42,621 bases of DNA, from positions 1 through 42,621 of the forward strand of contig JAWVYO010000007.1 in NCBI GenBank assembly GCA_033722675.1. The letters run 5' to 3'. The number at the start of each line of letters is the position of its first letter. Position 1 is the stretch's first letter. A model generated the notes under the pieces. The model was given only the letters and a program-made list of their open reading frames with translations. It had not been told where the DNA came from and made no database searches. Of this stretch, positions 14,932 to 22,732 are shown piece by piece. The translations under genes were made by a program, and so were the position numbers. Origin of the DNA: DATHYU01 sp033722675 (GTDB lineage Bacteria; Actinomycetota; Acidimicrobiia; Spongiisociales; UBA11373).

Positions 14932-15127
14932 GACCGATTGGCCTGGGGCTCGCTGTCAGTCGCCGAACGTGATCTCCCGCTCGAAGCCGATGGCCAGGAC
15001 CGATGCCTTCGGCTTCGGGCAGGGGCCTCCGACGAACCCGGCATCCACCGATTTTCCGACGGACATGCTCCGACCTGCCCACCCGCCCGAGTCGACGGGC
15101 ACCGAACGATCCTGCGAGACTCGGGTC
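14932..15127. other. 196-base gap with a possible small minus-strand gene
   Basis: Between imuB and the DinB-like gene. On the minus strand, bases 15066 to 14956 form an ATG-to-TGA frame of 36 codons starting MSVGKSVDAGF and ending EREITFGD. No good ribosome-binding site precedes it and I do not recognise the peptide. It may be the remnant of a lost gene, a small gene, or chance. Nothing else is evident in the gap. Confidence 0.25.
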
Positions 15128-15709
15128 GTGTCCGACCCGAAAGCCCATCTCCAGCTGTATCTCCAGGTCGGGCGCGAGGCGGTGCTCTGGAAGCTGGAGG
15201 GGCTCTCTGACTACGACGTCCGCCGGCCCCTCGTGCCCACCGGCACGAACCTCCTCGGCATCGTGAAGCACCTGGCGTCGGTCGAGCTCGGCTACTTCGG
15301 GGACTGCTTCGGGCGGCCCCACGACGAGGACCTGCCATGGTTCGCCGAGGGCTCGGAGGCCAACGCCGACATGTGGGCGACGCCCGAGGAGTCACGGGAC
15401 GAAATCGTCGGGCTCTACCACCGGGCGTGGGCCCACGCCGACGCCACGATCGAGGCGCTCGACCTGGATGCCGAGGGCGAGGTCCCATGGTGGCCGCCGG
15501 AGCGCCGGACGGTGACGCTGCACCGGATCCTCGTCCACATGATCGCCGAGACCCACCGCCACGCCGGGCATGCCGACATCGTGCGGGAGCTCGTCGACGG
15601 CACCGTCGGCTTCCGCGAGGGCAACGACAACCTCCCCGACCGCGACGCCGACTGGTGGGCCGAGTACCGGGATCGCCTTCAGGCGGGGGCCGAGACCTTC
15701 CGGCCCTAG
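15128..15709 (+). CDS. DinB/DUF664-family protein
   Basis: A 193-residue four-helix-bundle protein of the DinB-like (DUF664) superfamily, a metal-binding fold that includes thiol transferases and many uncharacterised actinobacterial proteins. Evidence: LVPTGTNLLGIVKHLASVELGYFG with the first metal His, WWPPERRTVTLHRILVHMIAETHRHAGHADIVRELVDG with the remaining His residues, and a W-rich end. Start GTG 15128 (VSDPKAHLQLYLQVGREAV) matches typical family starts. Despite the name this is not DNA polymerase IV. No SOS box is seen near it. Confidence 0.85.
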   Translation: MSDPKAHLQLYLQVGREAVLWKLEGLSDYDVRRPLVPTGTNLLGIVKHLASVELGYFGDCFGRPHDEDLPWFAEGSEANADMWATPEESRDEIVGLYHRAWAHADATIEALDLDAEGEVPWWPPERRTVTLHRILVHMIAETHRHAGHADIVRELVDGTVGFREGNDNLPDRDADWWAEYRDRLQAGAETFRP

Positions 15710-15710
15710 G

Positions 15711-16943
15711 TCAGCCCCGCAGGACCCCCGCCATCCGCTCGACGCCGGTCACGACGTGCGCCGCCGGCTCGGTGGCGTAGACGAGGCGGACGAACCCGGG
15801 TTCGACGATGCGGCACGCCGCGCCGGGGGTGACGTTCACATTGGCCTCGCCCAGAATGCGCCGCCACAGGCGGTCCTCGGCCTCCCACGTCGGCTCATCG
15901 AGGAACTCCCGCAGGTCGAGCACGGTGAAGACGCCGGCGCTGGCGGGCACGTGGCCGATCCCGGCATCGGAGAGCGCCGACGCCGTCGTCCGGTAGGCCT
16001 CGCCCAGCGTCGACCGCATGCCCGCGAGGTACCCCTCCACCCACGCCTCGTCGGCGATCATCTCGCTCAGGAGGTGCTGGGTGTCGCCCGACACCGTGGC
16101 CCAGTAGGCGAGGCCGTCGATGGCCGCCATCACGTCCTCGTTCTCCGACACGAGGACGCCGCAGCGGAGCCCGCTCGCCCCGAAGTCCTTGCTGAAGGCC
16201 CAGACGAGGTGGCGACGAGGTCCCAGTTCGGGTCGCAGGCGCGACGCGGAGGTGAACTCGCCATCGAACGTCGACAGGGCGAAGACCTCGTCGACAACGA
16301 GGTGGATGCCGCGGTCGTCGGCCCAGTCGATCACCGCCGCGACCTCGTCGGGGGACGCCACGGTCCCCAGGGGGTTGGACGGGTTCGTGTACAGCAGCGC
16401 CCGGATCGGGACGGTGGCCGCGTCGGCGACCCGGTCGAGATGATCCGGGGTGAGGCGGAACCCCTCCTCGGGTGTCGTGTGGACCGGGACGACCGTGAGC
16501 TCGTCACGGGTCTCCAGGTCCGCCCAGAACCCGGCATACGACGGCGTGGGGATCAGCACACCGTCGCCGGGGTCGGCGATGACGTAGAAGAGGGCTTCGA
16601 GCACGCTCCCCGAACCGGCGAGGACACCGATCTGCGAGGCCTCGAACCGCCGGTGCGTGAGGTGGCGGGCGAGGAAGCCGCCGAGCCGGTCGCGGAAGCG
16701 CTCGTTGCCGAGCATGTCGTCGTAGGCGACCGCCTCCGGGGGTACGTCGCGAGCGGCCGTGAGGCGGGGTTCGAGGAGTGGCCACACCAGCTTGTTCTCG
16801 GCGATCGCCAGCCCGAGATAGCCGTCGGGGTTCGTCCGGGGATCGTAGGCGTCCTCCACCCGCTCGAAGTGGACGCGGATGTACGGGGGAAGGGGGGCGT
16901 TCTCGACGAGGTCGGCACCCCGTCGGGACAGGTCGGAGATCAC
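15711..16943 (-). CDS. fold-type I PLP aminotransferase (ACC synthase-like)
   Basis: A 410-residue aminotransferase. Seen: GLAIAENKLVWPLLEPRL near the N-terminus, GSGSVLEAL, TPSYAGFW, TNPSNPLGT, DEVFAL, and AFSKDFGASGLRCG with the PLP Lys at residue 252, then RLVYAT near the end with the carboxylate-binding Arg. The layout resembles class I/II aminotransferases close to 1-aminocyclopropane-1-carboxylate synthase-like enzymes; the substrate is unknown. The start is GTG 16943: a TACGCT -10 box lies six bases upstream, consistent with a leaderless message, while longer frames reach into the divergent methyltransferase gene. It is divergent from that gene and convergent with the DinB-like gene. 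Confidence 0.87.
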   Translation of the reverse strand: MISDLSRRGADLVENAPLPPYIRVHFERVEDAYDPRTNPDGYLGLAIAENKLVWPLLEPRLTAARDVPPEAVAYDDMLGNERFRDRLGGFLARHLTHRRFEASQIGVLAGSGSVLEALFYVIADPGDGVLIPTPSYAGFWADLETRDELTVVPVHTTPEEGFRLTPDHLDRVADAATVPIRALLYTNPSNPLGTVASPDEVAAVIDWADDRGIHLVVDEVFALSTFDGEFTSASRLRPELGPRRHLVWAFSKDFGASGLRCGVLVSENEDVMAAIDGLAYWATVSGDTQHLLSEMIADEAWVEGYLAGMRSTLGEAYRTTASALSDAGIGHVPASAGVFTVLDLREFLDEPTWEAEDRLWRRILGEANVNVTPGAACRIVEPGFVRLVYATEPAAHVVTGVERMAGVLRG

Positions 16944-16949
16944 GCCCGG

Positions 16950-16955
16950 AGCGTA
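16950..16955 (-). promoter_or_regulatory. -10 box TACGCT of the aminotransferase
   Basis: Minus-strand TACGCT ends six bases before GTG 16943; no Shine-Dalgarno sequence. Probable leaderless promoter. Confidence 0.5.
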
Positions 16956-16967
16956 GACAGCCTGCGC

Positions 16968-16973
16968 TAGCGT
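16968..16973 (+). promoter_or_regulatory. -10 box TAGCGT of the methyltransferase
   Basis: TAGCGT ends eight bases before ATG 16982 with no Shine-Dalgarno sequence between. Probable leaderless promoter, using the same hexamer as the RidA gene. Confidence 0.5.
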
Positions 16974-16981
16974 CGGACCGG

Positions 16982-17584
16982 ATGGATCGAGACGACTGGA
17001 ACGAGCGGCACGGCGACCCCGAGCGGGACCACCCGTCGCTGGACCGGCCGAACCGCTTCCTCGTCGACGTCGTCGAGGATCTTCCTGCGGGCGACGCCCT
17101 CGACCTGGCGGCCGGACGCGGCCGCAACGCCCTCTGGCTCGCCGAGCGAGGATGGTCGGTGACGGCCGTCGACTGGTCCGACGTCGGCCTGGACATGGCG
17201 CGTCGAGCGGCCGCGGAGCGCGGCGTGGCACTCCGCGTGCAGCAGGCGGACCTGGCGGTGTGGGAGCCGAGCGGCACCCACGACCTCGTCCTCATCGCCT
17301 ACCTGCACGTACCCCGGCCGCTTCGCGAGGCGGTGTGGAAGAAGGCGTCCCGGGCCGTCGCCCCGGGAGGGCGGCTCGTCGTGATCGGCCACGATCCCGA
17401 CAACCTCACCAGGGGCTGGGGCGGGCCCGACGATCCCGCGGTCCACTACGGCGCCGACGAGGTGGCCGCCGTGGTCGGCGACGACCTCGACGTCGAGCGT
17501 GCCGAGCAGGTGCTGCGTCCGGTGGAGGACCGGCCGGGCGTGGAGGCCGTCGACAACGTCGTCGTTGCCCGGAGACCGGGCTGA
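16982..17584 (+). CDS. SAM-dependent methyltransferase
   Basis: A 200-residue class I methyltransferase. SAM-binding motif I is ALDLAAGRGRNALWLAERG (about residues 39-57) with the acidic motif II in VTAVDWSDVGLD; motif IV region reads HDLVLIAYLHV, and a post-motif APGGRLVVIGHDP follows. The layout resembles small tellurite-resistance/thiopurine-type methyltransferases, but the substrate cannot be told. Its stop overlaps the ATG of the next gene by one base (TGATG), so the pair is probably co-translated. Confidence 0.85.
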   Translation: MDRDDWNERHGDPERDHPSLDRPNRFLVDVVEDLPAGDALDLAAGRGRNALWLAERGWSVTAVDWSDVGLDMARRAAAERGVALRVQQADLAVWEPSGTHDLVLIAYLHVPRPLREAVWKKASRAVAPGGRLVVIGHDPDNLTRGWGGPDDPAVHYGADEVAAVVGDDLDVERAEQVLRPVEDRPGVEAVDNVVVARRPG

Positions 17585-18081
17585 TGCACGAGACCCCCGA
17601 CGACCTCGCCGTCCTCGACGATCTCCTCGAGCGGTCGTACGGCTCGGCCGGCCACCACCTGCGGGCGATCATCACGCCGGACCGGCTGCTCGACGCCGCG
17701 GAGGTCACCCGGCGGCTCACCGGCATGCGACTGCTCGCACTCGCGACGGTGACGGCCGACGGCCGGCCACTCGTCTCGCCGGTGGACGGTCTCTTCTTCC
17801 GGGGGCGATTCTGGTTCGGGTCGGGGCCGACCTCCATCCGGCTCCGACACATCGCACACCGTCCCGCCGTGAGCGTCACCCACACGAGCGACCAGCGGCT
17901 GGTCGTGACCGTGCACGGCACGGCCACGGTTGTCCCGGCGGGGGAGCGCGCCGGGTTCGACGCCTATGCCACCGAGGTCTACGGATCGGGATGGCAGGAG
18001 TGGGGTGCCCCGGCGCCGTATGCCCGGATCGACCCGGACCGCATGTACGCCGCCACCTTCGGGGACCTCACCGACGGCTGA
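17584..18081 (+). CDS. pyridoxamine 5'-phosphate oxidase-fold protein
   Basis: A 165-residue protein with the split-barrel flavin/F420-binding fold: RLTGMRLLALATVTADGRPLVSPVDGLFFRGRFWFGSG followed by IRLRHIAHRPAVSVTHT and VVTVHGTATVV. In actinobacteria such proteins bind FMN, F420 or haem and act as reductases or oxidases; which applies is not visible. It is coupled to the upstream methyltransferase. Its 3' end overlaps the convergent acyltransferase gene by 14 bases. Confidence 0.82.
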   Translation: MHETPDDLAVLDDLLERSYGSAGHHLRAIITPDRLLDAAEVTRRLTGMRLLALATVTADGRPLVSPVDGLFFRGRFWFGSGPTSIRLRHIAHRPAVSVTHTSDQRLVVTVHGTATVVPAGERAGFDAYATEVYGSGWQEWGAPAPYARIDPDRMYAATFGDLTDG

Positions 18082-18817
18082 CTCGGTGGCCCAGCTCCTC
18101 GAGCAGGCGGTCCACCTCGGCGTGGGCCCGGTCCCGCAGGTCGGAGATGTCGGACGAGTCGAGACCGTCCACGGGGATCGGTTCACCGACGAGGGCCCGC
18201 GCCCGGCCTCCCCGGATGAGCTTGGAGCCGGGCGGCCATGCGGCGTGGGTGCCGGTGATCGCCACAGGGAGGATCGGCATGGCGTTGTCGATGGCGATCC
18301 GGAAGGCGCCCTTCTTGAAGGGGCGGAGCCGGCCGTCGTCGGAGCGGGTGCCCTCCGGATAGATGATCAGCGACTTGCCGCGGGCCACCTGACGAGCGAC
18401 CTGCTCGTTGATGGCGCGGTGGGCGGCGGCATGGGCCTGGCGGTCGGTCTCGATGATCCCGTAGGCCCGCATCGCCTGGCCGAACACCGGGATACGGAAC
18501 AGCTCCTTCTTGGCCAGGAACCGGATCGGGATCGGGAGATGGGCGATGTGGAACGGCGGATCGAGGTTCGACATGTGGTTGGACACCACGACGTAGGACG
18601 TCGAGGGGTCCACGTGTTCGAGGCCGTCGATGCTCGACGGCGTGAGCGTCACGGCCAGGAAGATGCGCGACCAGAGGCGGGCGAGGGCCTCGGGGATGCG
18701 CGACTCCGGTCGGATGCGCACCACGACCATGAGCGTCGTGCCCAGCACGATCGTGGCCACGGCGACGATCGTCAGCCCCACGACGGTCGTGATCGGGGAG
18801 AGGATCCTGCGGACCAT
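18068..18817 (-). CDS. 1-acyl-sn-glycerol-3-phosphate acyltransferase-like (PlsC family)
   Basis: A 249-residue membrane acyltransferase. After an N-terminal hydrophobic segment (about residues 8-33) come the PlsC motifs: SNHMSNLDPP with the catalytic H(X4)D at His81/Asp86, FLAKKELFRIPVFG, IIYPEGTRSDDGRLRPFKKG and PILPVAITGTH. Such enzymes transfer an acyl chain to lysophosphatidate or similar lipids. The ATG at 18817 lies seven bases after a minus-strand TAGCCT box, so the transcript is probably leaderless. It is divergent from an enoyl-CoA hydratase-like gene, giving a small lipid-related locus. Confidence 0.9.
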   Translation of the reverse strand: MVRRILSPITTVVGLTIVAVATIVLGTTLMVVVRIRPESRIPEALARLWSRIFLAVTLTPSSIDGLEHVDPSTSYVVVSNHMSNLDPPFHIAHLPIPIRFLAKKELFRIPVFGQAMRAYGIIETDRQAHAAAHRAINEQVARQVARGKSLIIYPEGTRSDDGRLRPFKKGAFRIAIDNAMPILPVAITGTHAAWPPGSKLIRGGRARALVGEPIPVDGLDSSDISDLRDRAHAEVDRLLEELGHRVSRR

Positions 18818-18823
18818 CGCTTG

Positions 18824-18830
18824 TAGGCTA
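18824..18830. promoter_or_regulatory. symmetric -10 element TAGGCTA serving both strands
   Basis: Read on plus it gives TAGGCT (18824-18829), leading to the hydratase ATG at 18851 with GGAGG at 18842-18846. Read on minus it gives TAGCCT (18830-18825), seven bases before the PlsC ATG at 18817. One seven-base element thus can serve two divergent start sites. Confidence 0.55.
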
Positions 18831-18850
18831 CCGAGCCCGACGGAGGCCCC

Positions 18851-19633
18851 ATGAGCGATCCGATCATCCGCACCGTCGACGAGCACGTCGCCACGATCAC
18901 CTTCGACCGTCCCGAGGTGCGCAACGCCTTCACCCCCGACATGTTTCAAATGCTCGAGGGTCTCGTCCGCGAGACGGCCCGCGACCGCGACGTGCGATGC
19001 ATCGTGCTCCAGGGGGCGGGCGAGTCGTTCTCCGCCGGGCTCGACCTCGTCGCCGCAGCCAGCCGCATGGACGAGATCGAACGGATCGCCCGGGAGTTCG
19101 ATCCCCACCGGGAGCCGATCGTCGCGCTGCAGCAGATCGACGTGCCGGTGATCGCCGCCATCAACGGCCACGCAGCGGGGTACGGGGTGGGGCTCGCCAT
19201 CAACGCCGACATCCGGGTGATGGCCCGCAACGCCCGTCTCGTGCCGCCGACCAAACGCGGGGTCGTTCCCGAGAGCGGCGACACCTACCTCCTGCCACGG
19301 CTGGTCGGCTGGGAGCGCGCGGCACGGTTCTACTTCCTCGGCGAGGATCTTCCCGCCGACGAGGCGCTCGCCCAGGGGATCGTCTCCGAGCTGGCGGAGG
19401 GGGCGGACGCCACGAGGGCGCGGGCCGCCGAACTGGCGGCCCGGATCGCGGCGATGCCGCCGCTGGCGGTGCGAGCCGCCAAGCGCATGCTGCAGGCCGG
19501 GCGCACCGACGAGTACGCGACCCATGTCGACCGGGTGCTGCGCGAGCTGATGCCGCTCTTTCGGACGAAGGACTTCGCCGAGGCGATGGCCGCCTTCTTC
19601 GAGAAGCGCCCGCCGTCGTTCACCGGCGAGTGA
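18851..19633 (+). CDS. enoyl-CoA hydratase/isomerase family protein
   Basis: A 260-residue crotonase-fold protein. Motifs: TITFDRPEVRNAFTPDMF, the oxyanion-hole segment GAGESFSAGLDL, INGHAAGYGVGLAINADIR with the second oxyanion Gly, and KRGVVPESGDTYLLPRLVG with the candidate catalytic Glu; the second Glu of classical hydratases is not obvious. Probably acts on an acyl-CoA in fatty acid or other CoA-ester metabolism. Start ATG 18851 has GGAGG five bases upstream. The stop overlaps the GTG of the next gene by four bases (GTGA). Confidence 0.88.
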   Translation: MSDPIIRTVDEHVATITFDRPEVRNAFTPDMFQMLEGLVRETARDRDVRCIVLQGAGESFSAGLDLVAAASRMDEIERIAREFDPHREPIVALQQIDVPVIAAINGHAAGYGVGLAINADIRVMARNARLVPPTKRGVVPESGDTYLLPRLVGWERAARFYFLGEDLPADEALAQGIVSELAEGADATRARAAELAARIAAMPPLAVRAAKRMLQAGRTDEYATHVDRVLRELMPLFRTKDFAEAMAAFFEKRPPSFTGE

Positions 19634-20820
19634 GGCGCCTCTCCCTCGAGCGGGCCCGGCGGCTCGCCATCGCCGCCCAGGGGCTGGCCCGCCCCCGGCC
19701 CGACCGCGTGGACGTCCGTCACGTCCGGCGGGTGTTCGACGACGTCGGGCTGCTGCAGATCGACTCGGTCAACGTGATCGCCCGCGCCCACGAGCTCACA
19801 CTGTTCGCGCGTCTCGGCCCGTATCCGGGCGACGTGTTCACGCGCTTCGTGGAGGACCGGCGCGAGGCCTTCGAATGCTGGGCGCACGTGGCGTCCTTCG
19901 CCCCCATCGACCAGTGGCCCTGGCTCCACGTGCGGCGCCGCTCCGCCCGGCCCTGGCGCAGCATCCAGCGGCTCCGACGGGAACAGCCCGGCTACATCGA
20001 CCAGGTGCTCGAGGAGGTGCGGCGCCGGGGGCCCCTCACCATCTCGGATCTCGAGGATGGCGGGGGATCCGCCGGGGCATGGTGGGGCTGGAAGAAGGGC
20101 AAGCTCGCGCTCGAATGGCTGTTCGACACCGGCCATATCGCCGCGGCGGGGCGGGGCAGCGGCTTCACGAGGATCTACGACCTCGTCGAGCGGGTCATCC
20201 CCGCCGCCGTGCTCGCCACCGACCCCCTCCCCGAGGAGGAGGCCCACGTCGCCTTCGTCCGGCGGGCTGCCCGTTCCCACGGGGTGGGCACCGTGAAGGA
20301 CTTCGCCGACTACTACCGCATCAAGGTCGCCGAGGCCCGCGCCGCCGTCGACCGGCTCGTGGCGGCCGGCGAGCTGGAGCCGGTCGCCGTCGAGGGCTGG
20401 TCCGAGGACGCCTACCTCGATCCGGCGCTGCCGATCCCCCGATCTGTCGATGGTGCCCGGGCCCTGCTGGCCCCCTTCGACTCGCTCGTGTGGTTCCGCG
20501 AACGGGACGAGCGGCTGTTCGACTTCCACTACCGCATCGAGATCTACACCCCCGAGGCCGACCGGGTGTACGGCTACTACGTGCTGCCCTTCCTGGTGGG
20601 CGAGCGGCTCGTGGGCCGGGTCGACCTGAAGGCCGACCGACAGGCCGGGATCCTGCGCGTGCGCGGGGCCTACGCCGAGCCCTGGGCGGACCGCGTCGCC
20701 GTCGGCCGGGAGTTGGCCGCCGAGCTGCGCGAGATGGCCACCTGGCTCGGTCTGGAGGACATCGAGGTGGCCGACCGCGGCGATCTCGCCGGGCCCACCC
20801 GTCGGGCCGTCGGCACCTAG
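19630..20820 (+). CDS. YcaQ/AlkX-type winged-helix DNA glycosylase
   Basis: A 396-residue HTH_42 (DUF1006) protein. The family includes bacterial DNA glycosylases: AlkZ, which carries a Q-x-Q catalytic motif, and YcaQ/AlkX, which carries Q-x-D and unhooks interstrand crosslinks and removes bulky N-alkyl lesions. Here VGLLQIDSVNVIARAHELTLFARLG contains Gln43-Ile44-Asp45, matching the YcaQ/AlkX type. Further family segments are FECWAHVASFAPIDQWPW and a C-terminal LLAPFDSLVWFRERDERLFDFHYRIE. Start is GTG 19630, overlapping the hydratase stop. No SOS box is near. The end overlaps the convergent MscS gene by four bases. Confidence 0.88.
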   Translation: MRRLSLERARRLAIAAQGLARPRPDRVDVRHVRRVFDDVGLLQIDSVNVIARAHELTLFARLGPYPGDVFTRFVEDRREAFECWAHVASFAPIDQWPWLHVRRRSARPWRSIQRLRREQPGYIDQVLEEVRRRGPLTISDLEDGGGSAGAWWGWKKGKLALEWLFDTGHIAAAGRGSGFTRIYDLVERVIPAAVLATDPLPEEEAHVAFVRRAARSHGVGTVKDFADYYRIKVAEARAAVDRLVAAGELEPVAVEGWSEDAYLDPALPIPRSVDGARALLAPFDSLVWFRERDERLFDFHYRIEIYTPEADRVYGYYVLPFLVGERLVGRVDLKADRQAGILRVRGAYAEPWADRVAVGRELAAELREMATWLGLEDIEVADRGDLAGPTRRAVGT

Positions 20821-21743
20821 GCGCCCGACACCGCCGGGGCCTCGGTGCGGAGCGTCTCGGGGAACCACACCACCCGCTGGGGGAAGGGGATCTCGACGTC
20901 GGACCGGTCGAAGGACGCCTTCACGGCGACGGCCACCGCGTCGCGGACCTCCCACTCGACGGCGATCGTCGGCAGGTGCCAGTACCGCACCACGAAGTCG
21001 ATGGACGAGGAGCCGAAGGCGTGGACGAGCGCCAGCGGCGCCGGGTCGCCGAGGACCCCTTCGACGCCTCGCACCGCCTCGAGGATGGCGCTGCGAGCCC
21101 GCTCGAGGTCGGTGGCGTAGGCCACGCCCACCGGCACGTCGGTCCGGCGCTTCCCCTTCGTCGTGTAGTTCTCTATCGGGTTGTTGAGCACCGACGCGTT
21201 CGGGACGTAGACCTGTTTGCCGTCCACCATCTCCAGGACCGTGGTGCGCAGGTTGATGTCGATCACGGTACCGACGTCGGGGCCGCTGCCGATGGCGGCC
21301 TGGTCGCCGATGCGGATGGGGCGCCGAAGCAGGATGAGGATCCCTGCGATGAAGTTCTCGAGGATGTTCTGGAGGGCGAAGGCGAGCGCGATCCCCGCGA
21401 CGCCGAGGGCACCGAGGAGCGGGAACACGTCGACACCGATCCGATCGAGCGCCACCACCAGTCCGACCAGGATCAGGAGGTACTCGGCGAAGCGGGAGAG
21501 GAGGCGGGCGATGTGGCCCTCGCCCTCGATCCTGGAGATCCAGGCGTGCACGAGGCGGCGGATCACGAAGGCGACGACCATGGCCACCACCAGCGTGATG
21601 CCGGCCCCGATCCAGTCCCACATGTCGAGCCCGCCGATGTCGAACGCCTCGGCCAGGTCCTCGGCTGATTGGGCGAACAGCACCGTCGTCTCCTCCCGAT
21701 CGATGTCGGGAGGATGGTCGATCGGGGCAGCGGGACCCGGCAT
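20817..21743 (-). CDS. MscS-family small mechanosensitive channel
   Basis: A 308-residue membrane protein with three predicted transmembrane segments (about 42-62, 82-102 and 108-135). The third is the pore helix of the MscS family: GALGVAGIALAFALQNILENFIAGI followed by RRPIRIGD. A soluble beta domain (GTVIDINLRTTVLEMVDGKQVYVPNASVLNNPIENYT) and a C-terminal alpha/beta domain follow. Such channels release solutes on hypo-osmotic shock. ATG 21743 is kept; the N-terminal 25 residues before the first helix are poorly supported. It is divergent from the SDR gene. Confidence 0.92.
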   Translation of the reverse strand: MPGPAAPIDHPPDIDREETTVLFAQSAEDLAEAFDIGGLDMWDWIGAGITLVVAMVVAFVIRRLVHAWISRIEGEGHIARLLSRFAEYLLILVGLVVALDRIGVDVFPLLGALGVAGIALAFALQNILENFIAGILILLRRPIRIGDQAAIGSGPDVGTVIDINLRTTVLEMVDGKQVYVPNASVLNNPIENYTTKGKRRTDVPVGVAYATDLERARSAILEAVRGVEGVLGDPAPLALVHAFGSSSIDFVVRYWHLPTIAVEWEVRDAVAVAVKASFDRSDVEIPFPQRVVWFPETLRTEAPAVSGA

Positions 21744-21826
21744 TTCGCGCCCCCTGCCCCACTAGCCTCGACCGCAGCGCACCGGGCGCGCGGGGCGGCG
21801 CGCCGATCGACCACGAAGGAGCATCC

Positions 21827-22732
21827 ATGATCGACTTCCAGGACCGCGTCGCCATCGTGACGGGGGCCGGCCGCGGGCTCGGCGCCCACCACGCGCGGCT
21901 GCTCGCTTCTCGCGGCGCTGCCGTCGTGGTCAACGACCCCGGCGTGGCCACCGATGGCACCGGGACCGAGAGCCGCCCGGCGGACCAGGTCGTGGAGGAG
22001 ATCGCCGCAGCCGGTGGTGCCGCGGTGGCCAGTTACGACTCGGTCGCCGACGCCGAGGGAGGCGAGGCGATCGTGCAGCAGGCGCTCGACGAATACGGCC
22101 GGGTCGACATCGTCGTGAACAACGCCGGCATCTTGCGGGACAAGTCCTTCCACAACCTCGAGTGGCCGAACCTCGACGCCGTGCTCGACGTGCACCTGAA
22201 GGGCGCGTTCTACGTGACCCAGCCGGCCTGGAAGGTGATGCGCGACCAGGCCTACGGGCGGGTCGTGATGACGTCGTCGAACGCCGGGATCCTCGGCAAC
22301 TTCGGGCAGGCCAACTACGGGGCCGCCAAGGCCGGGCTCGTCGGGTTCATGAACGTCCTCAAGATCGAGGGTGCCAAGTACGGCATCAAGGTGAACACGA
22401 TCGCCCCGGTGGCCCGCACCCGGATGACGGAGGACCTCCTCGGTCCCGTCGCCGAGAAGCTCGACCCCGCACAGGTGTCACCGGTCGTCGCCTACTTCTG
22501 TTCGGAGGCGTGCGAGTTCTCCGGCGACATCTGGTCGGTGGCGGGTGGCGCCGTGAGCCGCTTCTTCATCGGCCGCACCGAGGGCTACTTCAAGCACCCC
22601 GACACCGATGGGCCGCTCACGCTCGAGGACGTCGAGGCGAACATCGACGCGATCCGGTCCGAGGACGGGTACTCGGTCCCGGCCTCCATCCAGGACGAGA
22701 TCCAGCTGATCGCCCCCAAGTTGTTCGGATGA
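21827..22732 (+). CDS. SDR oxidoreductase, (3R)-hydroxyacyl-CoA dehydrogenase-like
   Basis: A 301-residue short-chain dehydrogenase. Cofactor motif TGAGRGLG (12-19), NNAG (98-101), catalytic Ser about 150/151, and YxxxK at Tyr164/Lys168 (NYGAAKAG). VVVNDPGV and the extended middle and C-terminal parts resemble the dehydrogenase domain of peroxisomal multifunctional enzyme type 2, so the substrate is probably a 3-hydroxyacyl-CoA; this is inference. ATG 21827 has GAAGGAG nine to fifteen bases upstream. Its TGA overlaps the ATG of the next gene (ATGA). Confidence 0.9.
   Translation: MIDFQDRVAIVTGAGRGLGAHHARLLASRGAAVVVNDPGVATDGTGTESRPADQVVEEIAAAGGAAVASYDSVADAEGGEAIVQQALDEYGRVDIVVNNAGILRDKSFHNLEWPNLDAVLDVHLKGAFYVTQPAWKVMRDQAYGRVVMTSSNAGILGNFGQANYGAAKAGLVGFMNVLKIEGAKYGIKVNTIAPVARTRMTEDLLGPVAEKLDPAQVSPVVAYFCSEACEFSGDIWSVAGGAVSRFFIGRTEGYFKHPDTDGPLTLEDVEANIDAIRSEDGYSVPASIQDEIQLIAPKLFG

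Noticed and set aside
15128..15709. SOS-regulated DNA polymerase IV because of the DinB name
   Set aside because: The protein is a His-bearing four-helix bundle of the DUF664 type with no polymerase motifs and no SOS box.
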